Source of the DNA: Rhea pennata
Lineage: Eukaryota > Chordata > Aves > Rheiformes > Rheidae
Direction: 5' to 3'
Assembly: GCF_028389875.1 (NCBI RefSeq)
Contig: NC_084675.1
Coordinates: 19,926,412 to 19,990,411, forward strand
Length of the DNA stretch: 64,000 bases
This document shows, piece after piece, positions 24,455 to 35,910 of this stretch. The notes beneath the pieces are model-generated. The model searched no databases. It had not been told where the DNA came from and saw only the letters and a list, made by a program, of their open reading frames with translations. Each line of letters begins with the position of its first letter. The stretch's first letter is position 1. The translations under genes were made by a program, and so were the position numbers.

Positions 24455-25870
24455 AATTCCCCAGTCTATAACCAGCATCTGAAAGTGAATGCAATACTAT
24501 AACACACACTGCAGCTCTCTGATCATCCAGTATGTATTTGAACACCTATGGAACACAACTACTTGGATAATATTTATTTTTGCTTCCCCTCTGGCCCTGG
24601 AGTTACATAATGAAATTCCTGCTGTCCTTACCTTCAGTGACACCCAGTTTCCACTGTATTTCTACCCTATGCACAATTGTCATCATTTTTTTGTGAATTA
24701 GACCATATTAGAAATTTTATCCATCTTCTGTCTCCAGCCAGAAGACACTATAGCACTTCCCCCAAGGTGCAAGTTGCTGCTACCAGGTGAAAACCTTTGC
24801 CATTCTCTCAGTATACAATAATCAAGCTTCATTCCTGTAAGCGTTCTTGTCTTTGTGGCTATAATCTTCTATCTGTGCCCATAGTCCGACACCTTGCCAT
24901 CCTGCATTAATCCTTTAACTTCTCCCTTTGGGTTTGCATGCCAGTTCCCTGCTTTCCTTCTCACCAGAAGAGATTTAGCTAGACACACGCAAAGAAGGTG
25001 CCCCGTACAAGTGCATGGACAGGCATGTACATGTACAAGGAGCAGTAAAATACTACAGGACTCTGCACCATCGTAATAGAGAGGTTATGTGACAGGAACC
25101 CACAGGATTATAGACGGTTTAGTAATGGCAGACAGAAAACAGTGACTCTTCCTAAGATCACAAGAACAGCGCGAATGCAAGTGAACACTGGTCAGGCTAT
25201 GGATGTCATCCAGACACCATGCAGCAGGCCCTGGCTGCTGGGGAGGAATCGCTCTCTGCACGCCCAGCTCAGCTTTGCTTAGTGCCCTGCTCCATCCACC
25301 AGATAACTCATCTCTAGAGATGCAGGCCTCTGGCACAACGCCTTCCCTTCACCTCAACTCAGGCAGCTTTGCTAAAGCCTCCCAGCACAACCACTGCCAG
25401 TCCATCAGCGGGGTTCAGCTCTGCAGCCCACAAAAGGGCACGTTATCAGCGTGATCAAAACACCTCTGCAAATAACACAGAGGCCTCTGGCAAACGGAGG
25501 ACCAGAGAGTTCAGGCAACGCGGGTCTTGGATGCTGCTTGAACATCTCTCGTCCGAAGCGTGCTTTAAAAGTAAATCCGGGAGGGTGTTCTTGGGCATTC
25601 CTCTACATTGCCCACAGCAAAATCATACATGACGTCATTAAGCAGGACAGGAACACTTAGTGTAACTAAATTAACCCCTTCTGCTTCAGACAAAAATCAG
25701 TAGAAAGCCATACACAAGAGAATAAGTGGGTAATTTTTATATATTACTCTCCTCTTCCAAAATCCTTTCAAAGGTCATCCTTTTTAATAGGGATTTATGA
25801 AGATATATTGTATACTCCCTCTAAACCCTAGCAAATAAGTAGCCTTCAACTTACATATGCAGTGTACTTT
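24455..25870. other. No gene or recognised repeat
   Basis: Unremarkable sequence, somewhat more GC-rich at 25200-25560, where overlapping open frames occur on both strands. No splice structure or recognisable product. Confidence 0.5.
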
Positions 25871-25873
25871 AAG

Positions 25874-25898
25874 TTTTTTTTTTTTAAAAAAAAAAAAA
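25874..25898. repeat. T12-A13 homopolymer junction
   Basis: Twelve T pass directly into thirteen A with no spacer. Confidence 0.95.
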
Positions 25899-26056
25899 GG
25901 AGGATAATAGCAGAAGTCTTGATTTTTTTTTAATTAGTTGCTAATAATTCTGTTTTAGAAGAATGAACCTGCCTACTGGATCTCCATGAAACAGGTTGAA
26001 AAATACAAAGCAGCTACTTATTCCCGCTAAATTATCTCTAGGAAATGGGTTATTAA

Positions 26057-26072
26057 ACAAACAAACAAACAA
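26057..26072 (+). repeat. (CAAA)n short tandem run
   Basis: Four AAAC/CAAA units in tandem. Confidence 0.8.
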
Positions 26073-26550
26073 TGAAAACAAACCACATCCCAACTAGCAG
26101 TTTGACAATGTTGGAACAAAGCAGAATTTCAGTGGTGAATTCACTAGAATGCATTAGGGTTACAAATAGACTGGCTACAGAATAATTTTCATCCTTGGAG
26201 GAATAGAGAGCCAAATCACTTATCACAGAGTGTTAAATTACATAAGAGATGAGGACTTAAAAATCTAGATTTTTCTGTTCTCTGGTCTGATGCCAAGCAC
26301 ATTGGCAGCCACCTCATTACCAGAATATTAGAGGAGATTTGTAACAGCATACTGCCAAGGAAGAGTTGTACCAGCTGTCCAATGCTAAGCTGCAATGAAT
26401 TTTTCTTTCAACGGCTGAACTGCAATTCAAGAACAGGGGGACATCATGTGCGCGCACTGCCAGGAGCCACAGCCAGTATCACAAGTGACTCCTAGCTCCA
26501 GACAGATCGGATGGCTTAGCCCTATCATAGGCAACCACCACGTTTGCAAT

Positions 26551-26610
26551 TGTGTATACATATAGACACATACACACACACACATAGAATGTATATATGT
26601 ACATATATGC
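26551..26610. repeat. Compound TG/CA/TA microsatellite
   Basis: TGTGTATACATA, then (CA)n, then GTATATATGTACATATATG. This is the same compound architecture as at 2850 and 10208. Confidence 0.9.
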
Positions 26611-27174
26611 AACATACCTGATAGCCTGGAAGAAGGTAATCTCAATATTTGCATTTTTTGACTTCATACAGTAAAGTCTTCCTCTTTCTGTTTAAAAAAG
26701 ACAGGAGAAAGAGTTAGAGATGCCTTAGAGCTAAAAATGACCTAAAAACAACGCTGATGATTTAAATCAGGAGATCTTCTTGCTCCTTGGCACTTTAGGT
26801 CTTTTAACACTCTCCCCCCACCTCAGTCCTTTTATTTCTCACCTTTATTCTCAGTTTCTTTGTTCTCTCTTAATTATAATCCCTCTAAGCCTGGACTTCT
26901 CTGTCTATTCTGCTCCAGTTGGTCCTTGAATACTAACTAGGAAAATAGAGGAAGTAGTTTCTTCTGTATGCTCTCAAATACTAATATGAGAGAAGTGCTG
27001 AATCGAATGCCAGTCATGCAAAAGCAGTAACTCTAAATCAAAAATGGAATGACTGACTTTGTTCCCATCAGCAAGCTTGCTTTCAAAGAGGAGGGGAGGC
27101 CTCAGAAGACTAAGAAGGGCAAGTAATACCTAATTTCATAAACAGACACAACGGAGGAGACAGAAACAAGAGAT

Positions 27175-27330
27175 CAGCCAGTTTAAATTTAGTGTCTAGA
27201 GAAACACTAGAACAAACTATTAGAGAATCATTTTGTAAGTGCCTGGGGGATAAATAAGCTACAGGAAATAGCTGATGGGGATTTTTCAAGAATGTATCAT
27301 GCCTAGTTTCCATCTCCAACAAGGTAAGAT
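27175..27330 (+). pseudogene. CR1-type LINE fragment: reverse-transcriptase region relic
   Basis: In one forward frame the DNA from about 27217 decodes to ATGNS, a stop, then WGFFKNVSCLVSISNKV. This aligns by eye with the CR1 reverse-transcriptase segment that normally reads roughly 'viGNSqhGFtKgkSCLtnLisfyDKVt'. The nucleotide text around ACTAGAACAAACTATTAGAG and TCATTTTGTAAGTGCCTGG also matches the older amniote CR1 consensus as I remember it. Stops and substitutions show that it is long dead. It is an internal fragment with no 5' end or 3' tail, as expected after truncation and decay. Confidence 0.8.
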
Positions 27331-27928
27331 GCCAATTGATGGAACAGCTGTCGTCATTAAAAAGAAGTACAAAAGGGTTCACACTGGAAGGAAAATTCAT
27401 ATGCACAAAGAAGAATTGTGTAGCTACAAGTAATTCAGAAAAAGCTGATGATAGAGGGAGCCACAAATAGAACAAAAATTCTTCTTATGCTGTAGTTTTC
27501 TTAGGTCAGTGCTCTGACCGGATCTAGTGACATCCTCTTTTCCTCCATAACCTGTGACTAGCCCTGAAACACAGCCTGTACTTAGGGAATCTTACTGGTG
27601 GGAACGTAAGTGCTTGCTGTCAGCACGTGAGGATTTGACCACAGAGGAACATAAATTTTGAGGATCTGAAGTTCTAGATTTTTCCCAGGAAGCGGCAGTA
27701 ACAGGGAGTTTGGCATCTGGTTATTTAGCCCATAATTGCTTTTACATAATGAAACGCTTTTCCTCTTACACCAGAAAAGATGGTTTTCCCTTCTGAGACG
27801 ACTGGGACATCTACTGTAGAGGCTTCTGGGGAGGGCTGCTTTTTCAATTAATCATACCTAGGTTAATCAGCTTGCTCAGTTAGGTATGCCATAGTATCCT
27901 GGCACTACTTCATCACCGTGTTTCCCAC

Positions 27929-27992
27929 TGTTGTCTTATACATAGATTATAAAACTTCTGAGGCAGGGCCCATCTCGTGATCCTGCGTTGGT
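27929..27992 (+). repeat. L2/MIR-type LINE/SINE 3' tail fragment
   Basis: CATAGATTATAAAACTTCTG followed by AGGCAGGGCCCATCTCGTG corresponds to the widespread 'tagattgtaagctctttgaggcagggaccatctc' tail of L2/MIR-like elements. It is truncated, and no full tail follows. Confidence 0.55.
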
Positions 27993-27999
27993 GGGTCTG

Positions 28000-29470
28000 C
28001 CCCTGTGGAATACCGCCCATGAGTAGCGCCTCAAGCTTCTACTGCAAGGCAAACCATGAAATAACGAGAGTAATTTACCTATCAAAAGGCTCTAAGGCAT
28101 GAGGAAGGGGAGCTGATAGACTACAACACTGATGAAACTAAATAAGGCATTTTTGCAATCACCTTGCTTTCGTAACTCTTACACGTTAAGCTCAGTGTTG
28201 CTGTATTTAGTTCCCAACACCAAGAGGAAAAACTAAAATGCTAAGTATTGCTGTCATGGTAACGAAAGAAATCACTCAATCAATCTTATTAAAGTTCCTC
28301 AAAGTATTCCTGAATTTAAACCGAATAAGGCTGCGAGAGAAATTTGACCCACGGCACGGTATGATGCAGCATATTTATTCATTCATTTGCAGAGTGTAGC
28401 AGGTTTTGTGATTTGTAAGTCTTTTATTCCCCATAAAGATGCAACTTAACGTGCCTGTGTAATGCTTTTCACTTAACTTATGCTGAGATCGCTTGGAGTG
28501 CAGCTAAAATGTTACTTAATCATTTCAAAGTTCTAATTCTATTCCCTATCCATGGCATTTAGTAAATGGTATTTTTGTTCATGTAATTCACATTCTTCCC
28601 AAATAAGTAGTCATTCTACAGAAAGCAAGTTAATCTTAAACAAAAAATCAGATCCTTTGTACGAGTATGTCCAACTCCACTGAATGTTTTTATCACTTCA
28701 CGCACACAGGGCAAGCCAGTGAAATATAACTGAAATGTCAAATGAAATGTATGGCAAAGCGATTAGGAAGAACTTTCAGCATTTGTTACAGATTAGTATG
28801 TTAATTACAGCACGTATTGTGGAAAAAGATTAAGTATCACCAAAGTAAATTTATTTTTAACCAGCTTTATTCCTTACACTTCATAAATTAACCAGCAGAA
28901 TATATAATGGAGAAGAATTCAGACACCGAGATTGCTAGAAATTATGCAAAACTCCAAAGCATACAAAGTTGCAATACAGATAATGTCTTTGCTTTAAAAT
29001 AAGCACTTCATCAAAGAGAATTATGCTTCCTTTGAAACATCTATTTCCATAGACTACTTCCAGGTATCTTTAAAATGTTTTGCCACAGTTGCATCACCAA
29101 AATTGATCAATATTTTAAACTCTCTCTTTGTCATGTAACATATTAAGAATGACTAAATATTGATCCTAACATAACCGTGCAAAAAGCTCTATCTGACATT
29201 AAAAAATTGCTGAGAGAAATAGCTGCACTTGTAAAAATAAAAAAGCTAATGCAACACAAAGAACAGCACGTGCCATGAAATGTTGACGGCCACACGAACT
29301 GCTCGCTCATTACTCAACTTGTATCTATATTCCAGCTGAAAAAAACCCTCAAAAACAGAGTGTAAAATAATAGCCATATTGAAGACATTAAGGAGTTTTG
29401 CTTCAATTTCAGCAGAGTTAGTTTTTTGGGGCTATTTTGATACAGTTATACGGATCATTATTCAATGGTC
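28000..29470. other. No gene; AT-rich, possibly conserved non-coding
   Basis: Long repeat-poor stretch with dense TAAT, ATTA and TTTATT words. It has few homopolymers and no microsatellite. The texture is like vertebrate conserved non-coding clusters near developmental genes, but conservation cannot be measured from one sequence. Confidence 0.3.
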
Positions 29471-29477
29471 ACTAAAA

Positions 29478-29530
29478 TCAGTAGGAGTTTTCCCACTAAT
29501 TGCAGTGTGCTTAGAGACAGGTCCACGTAG
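29478..29530 (+). repeat. Possible ancient amniote repeat fragment
   Basis: AAATCAGTAGGAGTTTTCCC followed by ACTAATTGCAGTGTGCTTAG and ACAGGTCC parallels the recurring 'atcagtgggagttttgccattgacttcaatgg...' motif that I associate with old bird/reptile repeats. The family name is unknown to me. Confidence 0.4.
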
Positions 29531-30241
29531 ATGGAGAATCCTTTACAGCCCAAAGTGTGCTTATTTTCCAAAGCCCAGCTTTTTAATATTTCTGTATCTC
29601 ATCTTCTTCATTATCAAAATACAATGTTCATGATGACATGCTCATTGGGATGAACCAGTAGATAGGAGAAATATAAACTACATGGGTGTTATATAGCAGC
29701 TAATGACATTTACATTAAACATAACATTATACAGTGTTCAGTTAACTCATGTTCTGGGCAACTTTCCAAATATTTTGACATGTTGAGTATGACAAATAAT
29801 TTCCTCCTGTTGTAAAGTATTATTTTTTATAATGAAGAAGAAAGCGATATGCTAAATTAGATGTCCCTTGTCGAGAACAATCCTATGTCAATTGACATGT
29901 ATAAGTATTCAGGTTAACATAATAACAGCCAATTCCAAGCTCATTAATACCATGATTGGTAATATTAGTTCCCTAGTAGAAAACAACGCCTCTCTCATTT
30001 CATGGTTTTAAAAGACTATTTGCAACCTTTTTGTGAGAAGTTGCTCATTAGATCCCCTGCAACAGATTAATTAAACTTAATTTTTGGGACAGGCCTGTAA
30101 TCAAAATGTACAAATTTGTTATCTGGAGGCATACTGAGATGATGAGATCAGACAGGAATATCATTTTAGTGCTATTTGAGGGTCTGTCTCCTAGCAAAAC
30201 ACCAGGGCAATCAAAATCACTAATCTGAGTTCTAAGAATTT

Positions 30242-30268
30242 GCTGTTTTCTCTCTCTCTCTCTATCTC
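30242..30268 (+). repeat. (CT)n microsatellite
   Basis: Pure and slightly interrupted CT dinucleotides. Confidence 0.85.
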
Positions 30269-31299
30269 TGGTGCCCTTCCTCACTCCCTCTCAATAGATA
30301 AGTAATGCTTTCCATATGTGAGGGAGGTATCTTGTAGCTAATTTTATTAATTTTGCTCACAGTTTGTTAGAAGTCTCAGCTGAATCAGGATCCATTTGCT
30401 CTCTATGCAGTTCTAGCATATATAATGACATGCCACAAATTTTAACAAAACAAAAGAAGGTGTTAATTTATTCTCTTTTACAAAACAAGGAGAATAAGAA
30501 GCCTAGCGGAAATTCTACCTCACCGACGGCTGCATAACCTCCCGTGGAAAGTGCAGAAAATAGAGGTAGGCCTTGGTGATACACTGTGATATCAACAGTA
30601 AACAATACTAATAGGTGCAATTACAATTTACTAAAGCACTGGTAGACCATCTTAAAAGAGAGATGACATCTAGTTAAATACCACATTCAAAAGGAAGAGT
30701 CTCATCAGCTTCAAAAACCTTTGGTTTGAGCTCACAGAAGTCCGGCCAGTGGCACTCCCTTTGGGACACTTTCTCCCTATTGCTCTGCTTCTCCCCAAAT
30801 AGCCTATTTGTAACACACTGCTCTGAAGAACGACCTATATCCTCACCGGACCTCTGCAAACCCAACAACCAAACCCACCCCTGGCTGCTTCAGCCGCAGC
30901 CTCTGGAGCTCCAAACCGCTGAATAACGCTCGACATATCCGTAAAACCATTAAAAATCAATCCCCTTAGCTTACTGCAAGCATATCAGGAGTTATTCATT
31001 CTTAAAGACTATAAACCTAATGGCTTTCTCAGACAAAGCTAGTCTCTACTACGCCTATAGGAATTGAGATGTATGTTGGTCATTCTCCACAGTTGGCCCT
31101 TTCATAAAGCGTTATGAGGAAATCCAGGTTGCTCTATGTGGAAGGTAAGTGAGGGCAGGCAGGTTGTTAAGAAGTAGGATTGCCAAATGCTCTTGGCAGA
31201 GAAACTGTTGTTTCTTCGTTAGAACTTATTTGCAGTTTTCATTTTAGATTGGCCACATGTTTAAGGCACCCTTAACTGATATTCCCTTCCCCTTAAAGT

Positions 31300-31600
31300 A
31301 GGTAAAACTAACAAATAAGTTTTATAACTTACTTGTAACCTCACAGATTTTTAATTGAAATGCAACTCCCACAGTAGCTCATTAGTTCATTGACTGTTGC
31401 ATTAGTTTAATTTACTGAAGGGCTTTTTAGCAACCTGCCTTGCACATTTACCCCATTAAGGATGTGCAGATTATCAGATAACTGCTCAATTAAATTAAAC
31501 TATTGTTCAAACAGCATATTTCATTACATTAACAAGGTAAAATGCTACTTGGTGTGTATTAGCAAACATGGCTTGCTTCACAGAAAGGTATTTTTGGATT
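31300..31600. promoter_or_regulatory. Candidate conserved non-coding element (TAAT-rich)
   Basis: Dense homeodomain-type cores (ATTAGTTTAATTTACTG, CAATTAAATTAAAC, ATTACATTAAC) occur with no low-complexity run or repeat match. This is inferred only from word texture. Confidence 0.3.
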
Positions 31601-31617
31601 AATCTGTGACGATCAGA

Positions 31618-31695
31618 CACTTCAGTCTGTTAAAGTCAACAGAAAAAGCTCTCATCAACTCCAATGGCCTTCGGATAAACTTTTAATTTAGGTCA
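31618..31695 (+). repeat. Ancient amniote repeat fragment with paired 'tcaatgg' motifs
   Basis: The segment GTTAAAGTCAACAGAAAAAG then CTCTCATCAACTCCAATGGC then CTTCGGATAAAC parallels 'ttaaagtcaatggaaagactcccattgacttcaatgggctttggatcagg', a motif I recall from many bird and reptile introns. It is the clearest of the five fragments of this kind here. Confidence 0.5.
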
Positions 31696-31696
31696 G

Positions 31697-31728
31697 ATTT
31701 CTTTAAGATTCTTTAAGATTCTTTAAGG
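31697..31728 (+). repeat. 10-bp tandem repeat, three units
   Basis: ATTCTTTAAG is repeated three times (the first unit carries an extra T), directly after the ancient repeat fragment. Confidence 0.85.
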
Positions 31729-31729
31729 A

Positions 31730-34149
31730 AAGCTTATTAAAGAATAGGCTCATACTAATCTGGTGACCTTTCTCTTTGTCTGGTTTCCTACACCCAAAGC
31801 TCTATAGATGCACCCAAGTTTCAAAGCAGCGCTCATCAAAACTGCAGAGTTTTGTCCCATTTCATCCTCTGGGTTTCATTTGAAACTCAGCACCACTTTA
31901 TAGGCTTTAATGAACCTTTTGGTTCAAAGACAAACTCGGGCTGACTCATGCATTACGTGCTTCAGCTGAAATACCTTACAGAGAGCTACTGTTGGCAGCA
32001 AGAAAGCTCATTTTCCTGTAGAACAGTAGGAAAGTGGTAGGGAGTACAATTTAAATTGCGGTAGATTTTTTATTCTCTGATGGTTAAATTCTGTCATCCT
32101 CATTCACACTGAACAGTAGCTTAATTTGAACATAGCTGAGTGATTCAGCTGGGAAACATTTGCAAGTAAAATATTATTCTATATAGTTACTGTATTGCAG
32201 TGAGGTCAAGAAGCCTCATCATAAACAGCTCCCCAGTACGCTAATTCTAGTCCGACCGAGTATACAAAAGACGACAGCTGAACAAAGAGATTAAAGCCAT
32301 GCATAGACCCATTGCACAACATGCAGCCTCACTGCACTTCTCTTCCACTCCAAACGAAGCTTGCCCTCCCTGACCACAACTCAATCAGACATCAGGTAAT
32401 CATCTTACTGCTGAATCAGAGCAAACGCCGCCCGTGCCATTCAACGTGATGGTAGTGGTCTTGGCACACTGGAGGCCTACTTCATGTAGTGACTGGGAGG
32501 AAATCCATCCCTACAAGCATCATTAGCTTCATGTTGCTTCACTCCAGCTTAGCCTACAAAACTGGACTGTATTTAATCACCATCTAATAGCATGTCCTAA
32601 AACTTGGATCCTCATTATGCATTCTCATTTAACTTGACATGGTTTAATCAGCTGTCAGCTTTAAAAGGTACTTCACTAAATTAATGCAAAACCCCCATGT
32701 AGACACCTATTAGTTTCATAAAGTGTCATACACCAACTATGAAATACGTACATCATCCTCACTGAATCCCCATAATAACTTATCACTTGCAGTAGATGTA
32801 AGATACAAGAAAATACAGTAACACACTTTGCTGTCACTTCACCTAATTTCTCAACAAAGCAAACTTGGACCCCTTTTACTTCTCAGATATTCTTCTCCAA
32901 CCCAACACAACCTATAGCAGTGTAAGAACATAGATACACTATTTAATAAGTACTTTGAAGTAAAAAAATCAGTTTTGATAGAACAAATAAAAATCCAGTA
33001 TTCCAATCAAAAATATTTTGCCAAATCTTGAAAGAAATAAAATACACAGAAATCTTCCATCTAATATCATGTAACAAATCTGAATGGTATTTAGGAAAAA
33101 TAGAAAGAGAACTCAGTAATCTGGAGATGGTAGCTGTCACTACCATTCCTGCAGTGATTTCTCTCAGACTATTTGTCCCTGTTGCCAGGTGACTTGCATT
33201 ACTGGCTATCTTGCAGCAGTTGATTTAAGATCCTCTAGATTCTACAGTTTTGCTGAATTCCTGAAAATTAATTACTAGAATTACCATGTAGATTAAATAT
33301 ATCAAAATAGAATTTTGCTGGTAAAATGGAACAGAAACCATAATGATCCACTGTAGTTGACCACATGAAATAAGGTCTGAATAGCTGTTGCTATCTTTCT
33401 CCTAGTGCAAGAAAAAACCCCTTCAGGTCATTTTCAATAGAAAAAGTCCCACTAAAGATAAGGATGATATCTGCATGGATAAAATTAGTAGGATTTGTCT
33501 CCTAAATGACAGTTTGATTAAGTAACTTTTCCTTGAGGGACAGCATAGTAGAGTTTTATCAGCAAACCTATGAATGGGCATAACTGATTTAGCAGATTGA
33601 TGTAACTGAACATCGCGATATTCTAGCTACAAAAAACCCTCTTCTGCATTAACGGCACAAAAGCCGCAGATCGCTTCTTCCTTCAAGCATCATGACTAGA
33701 GTCTTCCCTCAGTTAAATTCTTATGCAGGCGTATATCTTTTTTGTCCACAAGAGATCTGCAACGGTTCCAATGCCTCTGAGGTTACAGACGTATATGGCA
33801 GCTTAGGGAGCCACGTGTCCCCAAGGTTACCGCTTCGGTAAACTTCTTTGGCTGAATAAATTTGTTTAATGTACTGCCAGTCTAAAATTATTATACAATC
33901 ACTGCAGATTTTACTTGCCCTATGATGATCCATGAGCCTACCTGAAGGCAGATAATTAAGAATCTAAATTAGAATTTTTATTTCTGGCAGTTAATTTCAG
34001 TCCAAGTTGACAGAGGATGCGTTGCAGAGCTACATGAACCAGTCCTTGTGAGCTAACAGAAAATCCCTAACTGAATTTTTAAGGATGGCATAGTTATGAC
34101 TTTTACAGAAACCCCTGAACTGCTTTCATTTCTCCTTTTGTTAGAATTG

Positions 34150-34150
<1 letters not shown>
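31730..34150. other. No gene or recognised repeat
   Basis: AT-rich unique DNA with no repeat family and no convincing coding frame. Confidence 0.5.

Positions 34151-34151
<1 letters not shown>

Positions 34152-34187
<36 letters not shown>
34152..34187 (+). repeat. Poly(A), 36 bases
   Basis: Uninterrupted A36, followed by GGAAGAAGAAAAG. Upstream I see neither an AATAAA signal nor a retrocopied gene, so it may be simple-repeat expansion rather than a retrotransposition tail. Confidence 0.95.
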
Positions 34188-34189
<2 letters not shown>

Positions 34190-34865
34190 AAGAAGAAAAG
34201 TCAACTTTAGCAGTAGCCCTGCTAACAATCCAATTATTACTCCTGAGTATGTGTTATCATTCCTCACCTTGGCTTTCCTTTTTATTAAATCTACCTACTT
34301 CTTCATACCACTTTTAGACAGCAAGGACTCTGAATCATTTATAATGTATTTGTCCAGAATATAATACAATGAAGACCTGATTTGTTTGTTTTCTTATAGT
34401 ATTGCAATGTAGATAATAGAAGTAATAAATAAGGAATTAAATGCCTCCAAGAGGGACCATAATGTACAATTTGAGATATAGGTAATACATCTCTTTGTAC
34501 AGAAGGAGGCCTACACAAAGTAATACAAATAACAGTGCATGGAAACCACTGGCAAATGTCTGTGGAGGCATCTTCTGCAAATAAAGAAAAAAGCCCCAAG
34601 TTTTTCCTTTGCCATGTGAATAAAGATGACGTTTTAACCATGATAATACTAAAAATTAATTCAAACAAAGCTCTGAAGCAAGAATATTGCTATTAGGTTT
34701 TAGAAACGTTTCTTTTTAAAAACGCAACGTATTATTGCAGATCACCAGAGAGAATAATGTATCGATACTCGTGTACAGAAAATACATTTAAAAAACAATA
34801 GAGAAACATTATTGTGGAATCCTCGCACTTAAGCCATTCTTTTTTTTAACCTGGCAGTTTGTCTT

Positions 34866-34900
34866 TGAACACTCACTACTCCCATTGACTTGAGGGCTTC
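34866..34900 (+). repeat. Possible ancient amniote repeat scrap
   Basis: CACTACTCCCATTGACTTGAGGG matches the 'actcccattgacttcagtggg' motif type. It is too short for a firm call. Confidence 0.3.
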
Positions 34901-35732
34901 ATTGAGGATGAAGCTGTGGCCAAAGGTCCTTCAGATTTAGAAAGTATCAAAACAAAAGAAATAAAATTTCTCATTTTAAACCTAAAGATGCTTGAGAGTC
35001 TTTTTTTCACCAAAAAAGAAGCTTATCCATTGAGTACTTTTTATTTAGAATTCACTCCTGCACCTCCTGTACTTTGCTCGTGGTCTGACACTCAGTAAAT
35101 TTTTGAGATATGGGGATCTAGATGCATTTTCCAGTCTACGATGCAAAAGCTGCCTCTGGAATCAGGTCCCTGATAAGCAGAGGTATAGAAACTCCCAAAT
35201 GCAAAACCACATCAGCTTCACACTTAAATCTAATTACATTTTTTCTCAGATATACGCTTGCTTGGATTTTCACCACAGGTAATATATTATGTTAACTGCC
35301 AGTTAATTTCTTTTTAATCAAAATGTTCAAGCTTTGGCATCAAGTTTTTAAGGTTAATGGATCCCAGCAAATTTCTTCAAACTATTTAAAAAAGAAATCT
35401 GTTCTCAAGGTTTTAGATATTTAATTTTACATATTGTCAGCATCTCAAACTCCCCATTTACATGCATCTGTTTCAGAAGAACACTGCTACTGCCTGTGGG
35501 TCAGCAACTCAGAGCTTGTGGAGGATTTTAAAAATGGTGAGTAAAGGTTTGTTACTCCAAATGGGTCATATCTAGGCAAATCTAACACCAAAATTCCTGG
35601 GGGAATTTGGTTAGCACCTTCAGAAAGAGCAGCATGAAGCACTTGGATAGGTCTTATACCTGAGCTGTACAGCAGAAGGCCTTACAACTATAAAACACAT
35701 TGCCAGACACACGGTGCACTATCAGTGATATC

Positions 35733-35910
35733 AGAATAATCAAGAATAGTTGGGACTGAAAGGGGTCTCTGAAAATCACCTGAATTCAACCCCTCTGCTC
35801 AAGCAAGGTCAGCAAGAACAGGGTTGTGTCCAGCTGGGTTTTGGATTTCTCCAAAGATGGAGTTCCCACCATCTCTCTGGGCAACCTGCTCTAGGGTTCA
35901 ACCAGCACAA
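35733..35910 (-). mobile_element. CR1 LINE 3' end fragment
   Basis: Read on the plus strand, the order is AGAATAGTTGGGACTGAAAG, then ATTCAACCCCTCTGCTCAAG, then TCCAAAGATGGAGTTCCCAC, then TCTCTGGGCAACCTGCTCTA. This is the reverse complement of the avian CR1 3' untranslated region, in the correct order and spacing. The element therefore lies on the minus strand, 5'-truncated as CR1 copies usually are. Divergence is visible (for example CAATCCAGGC where the family departs), indicating an old insertion. The short open frames crossing it are not genes. Confidence 0.9.

Noticed and set aside
34152-34187. A36 as the tail of a processed pseudogene
   Set aside because: No AATAAA signal, retrocopied coding sequence or target-site duplication could be seen next to it.
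8311-34881. Shared 15-mer (GAACACTCACTACTC) at 8311 and 34867
   Set aside because: A couple of shared 15-mers are expected by chance in a 64-kb window; the flanks do not match.
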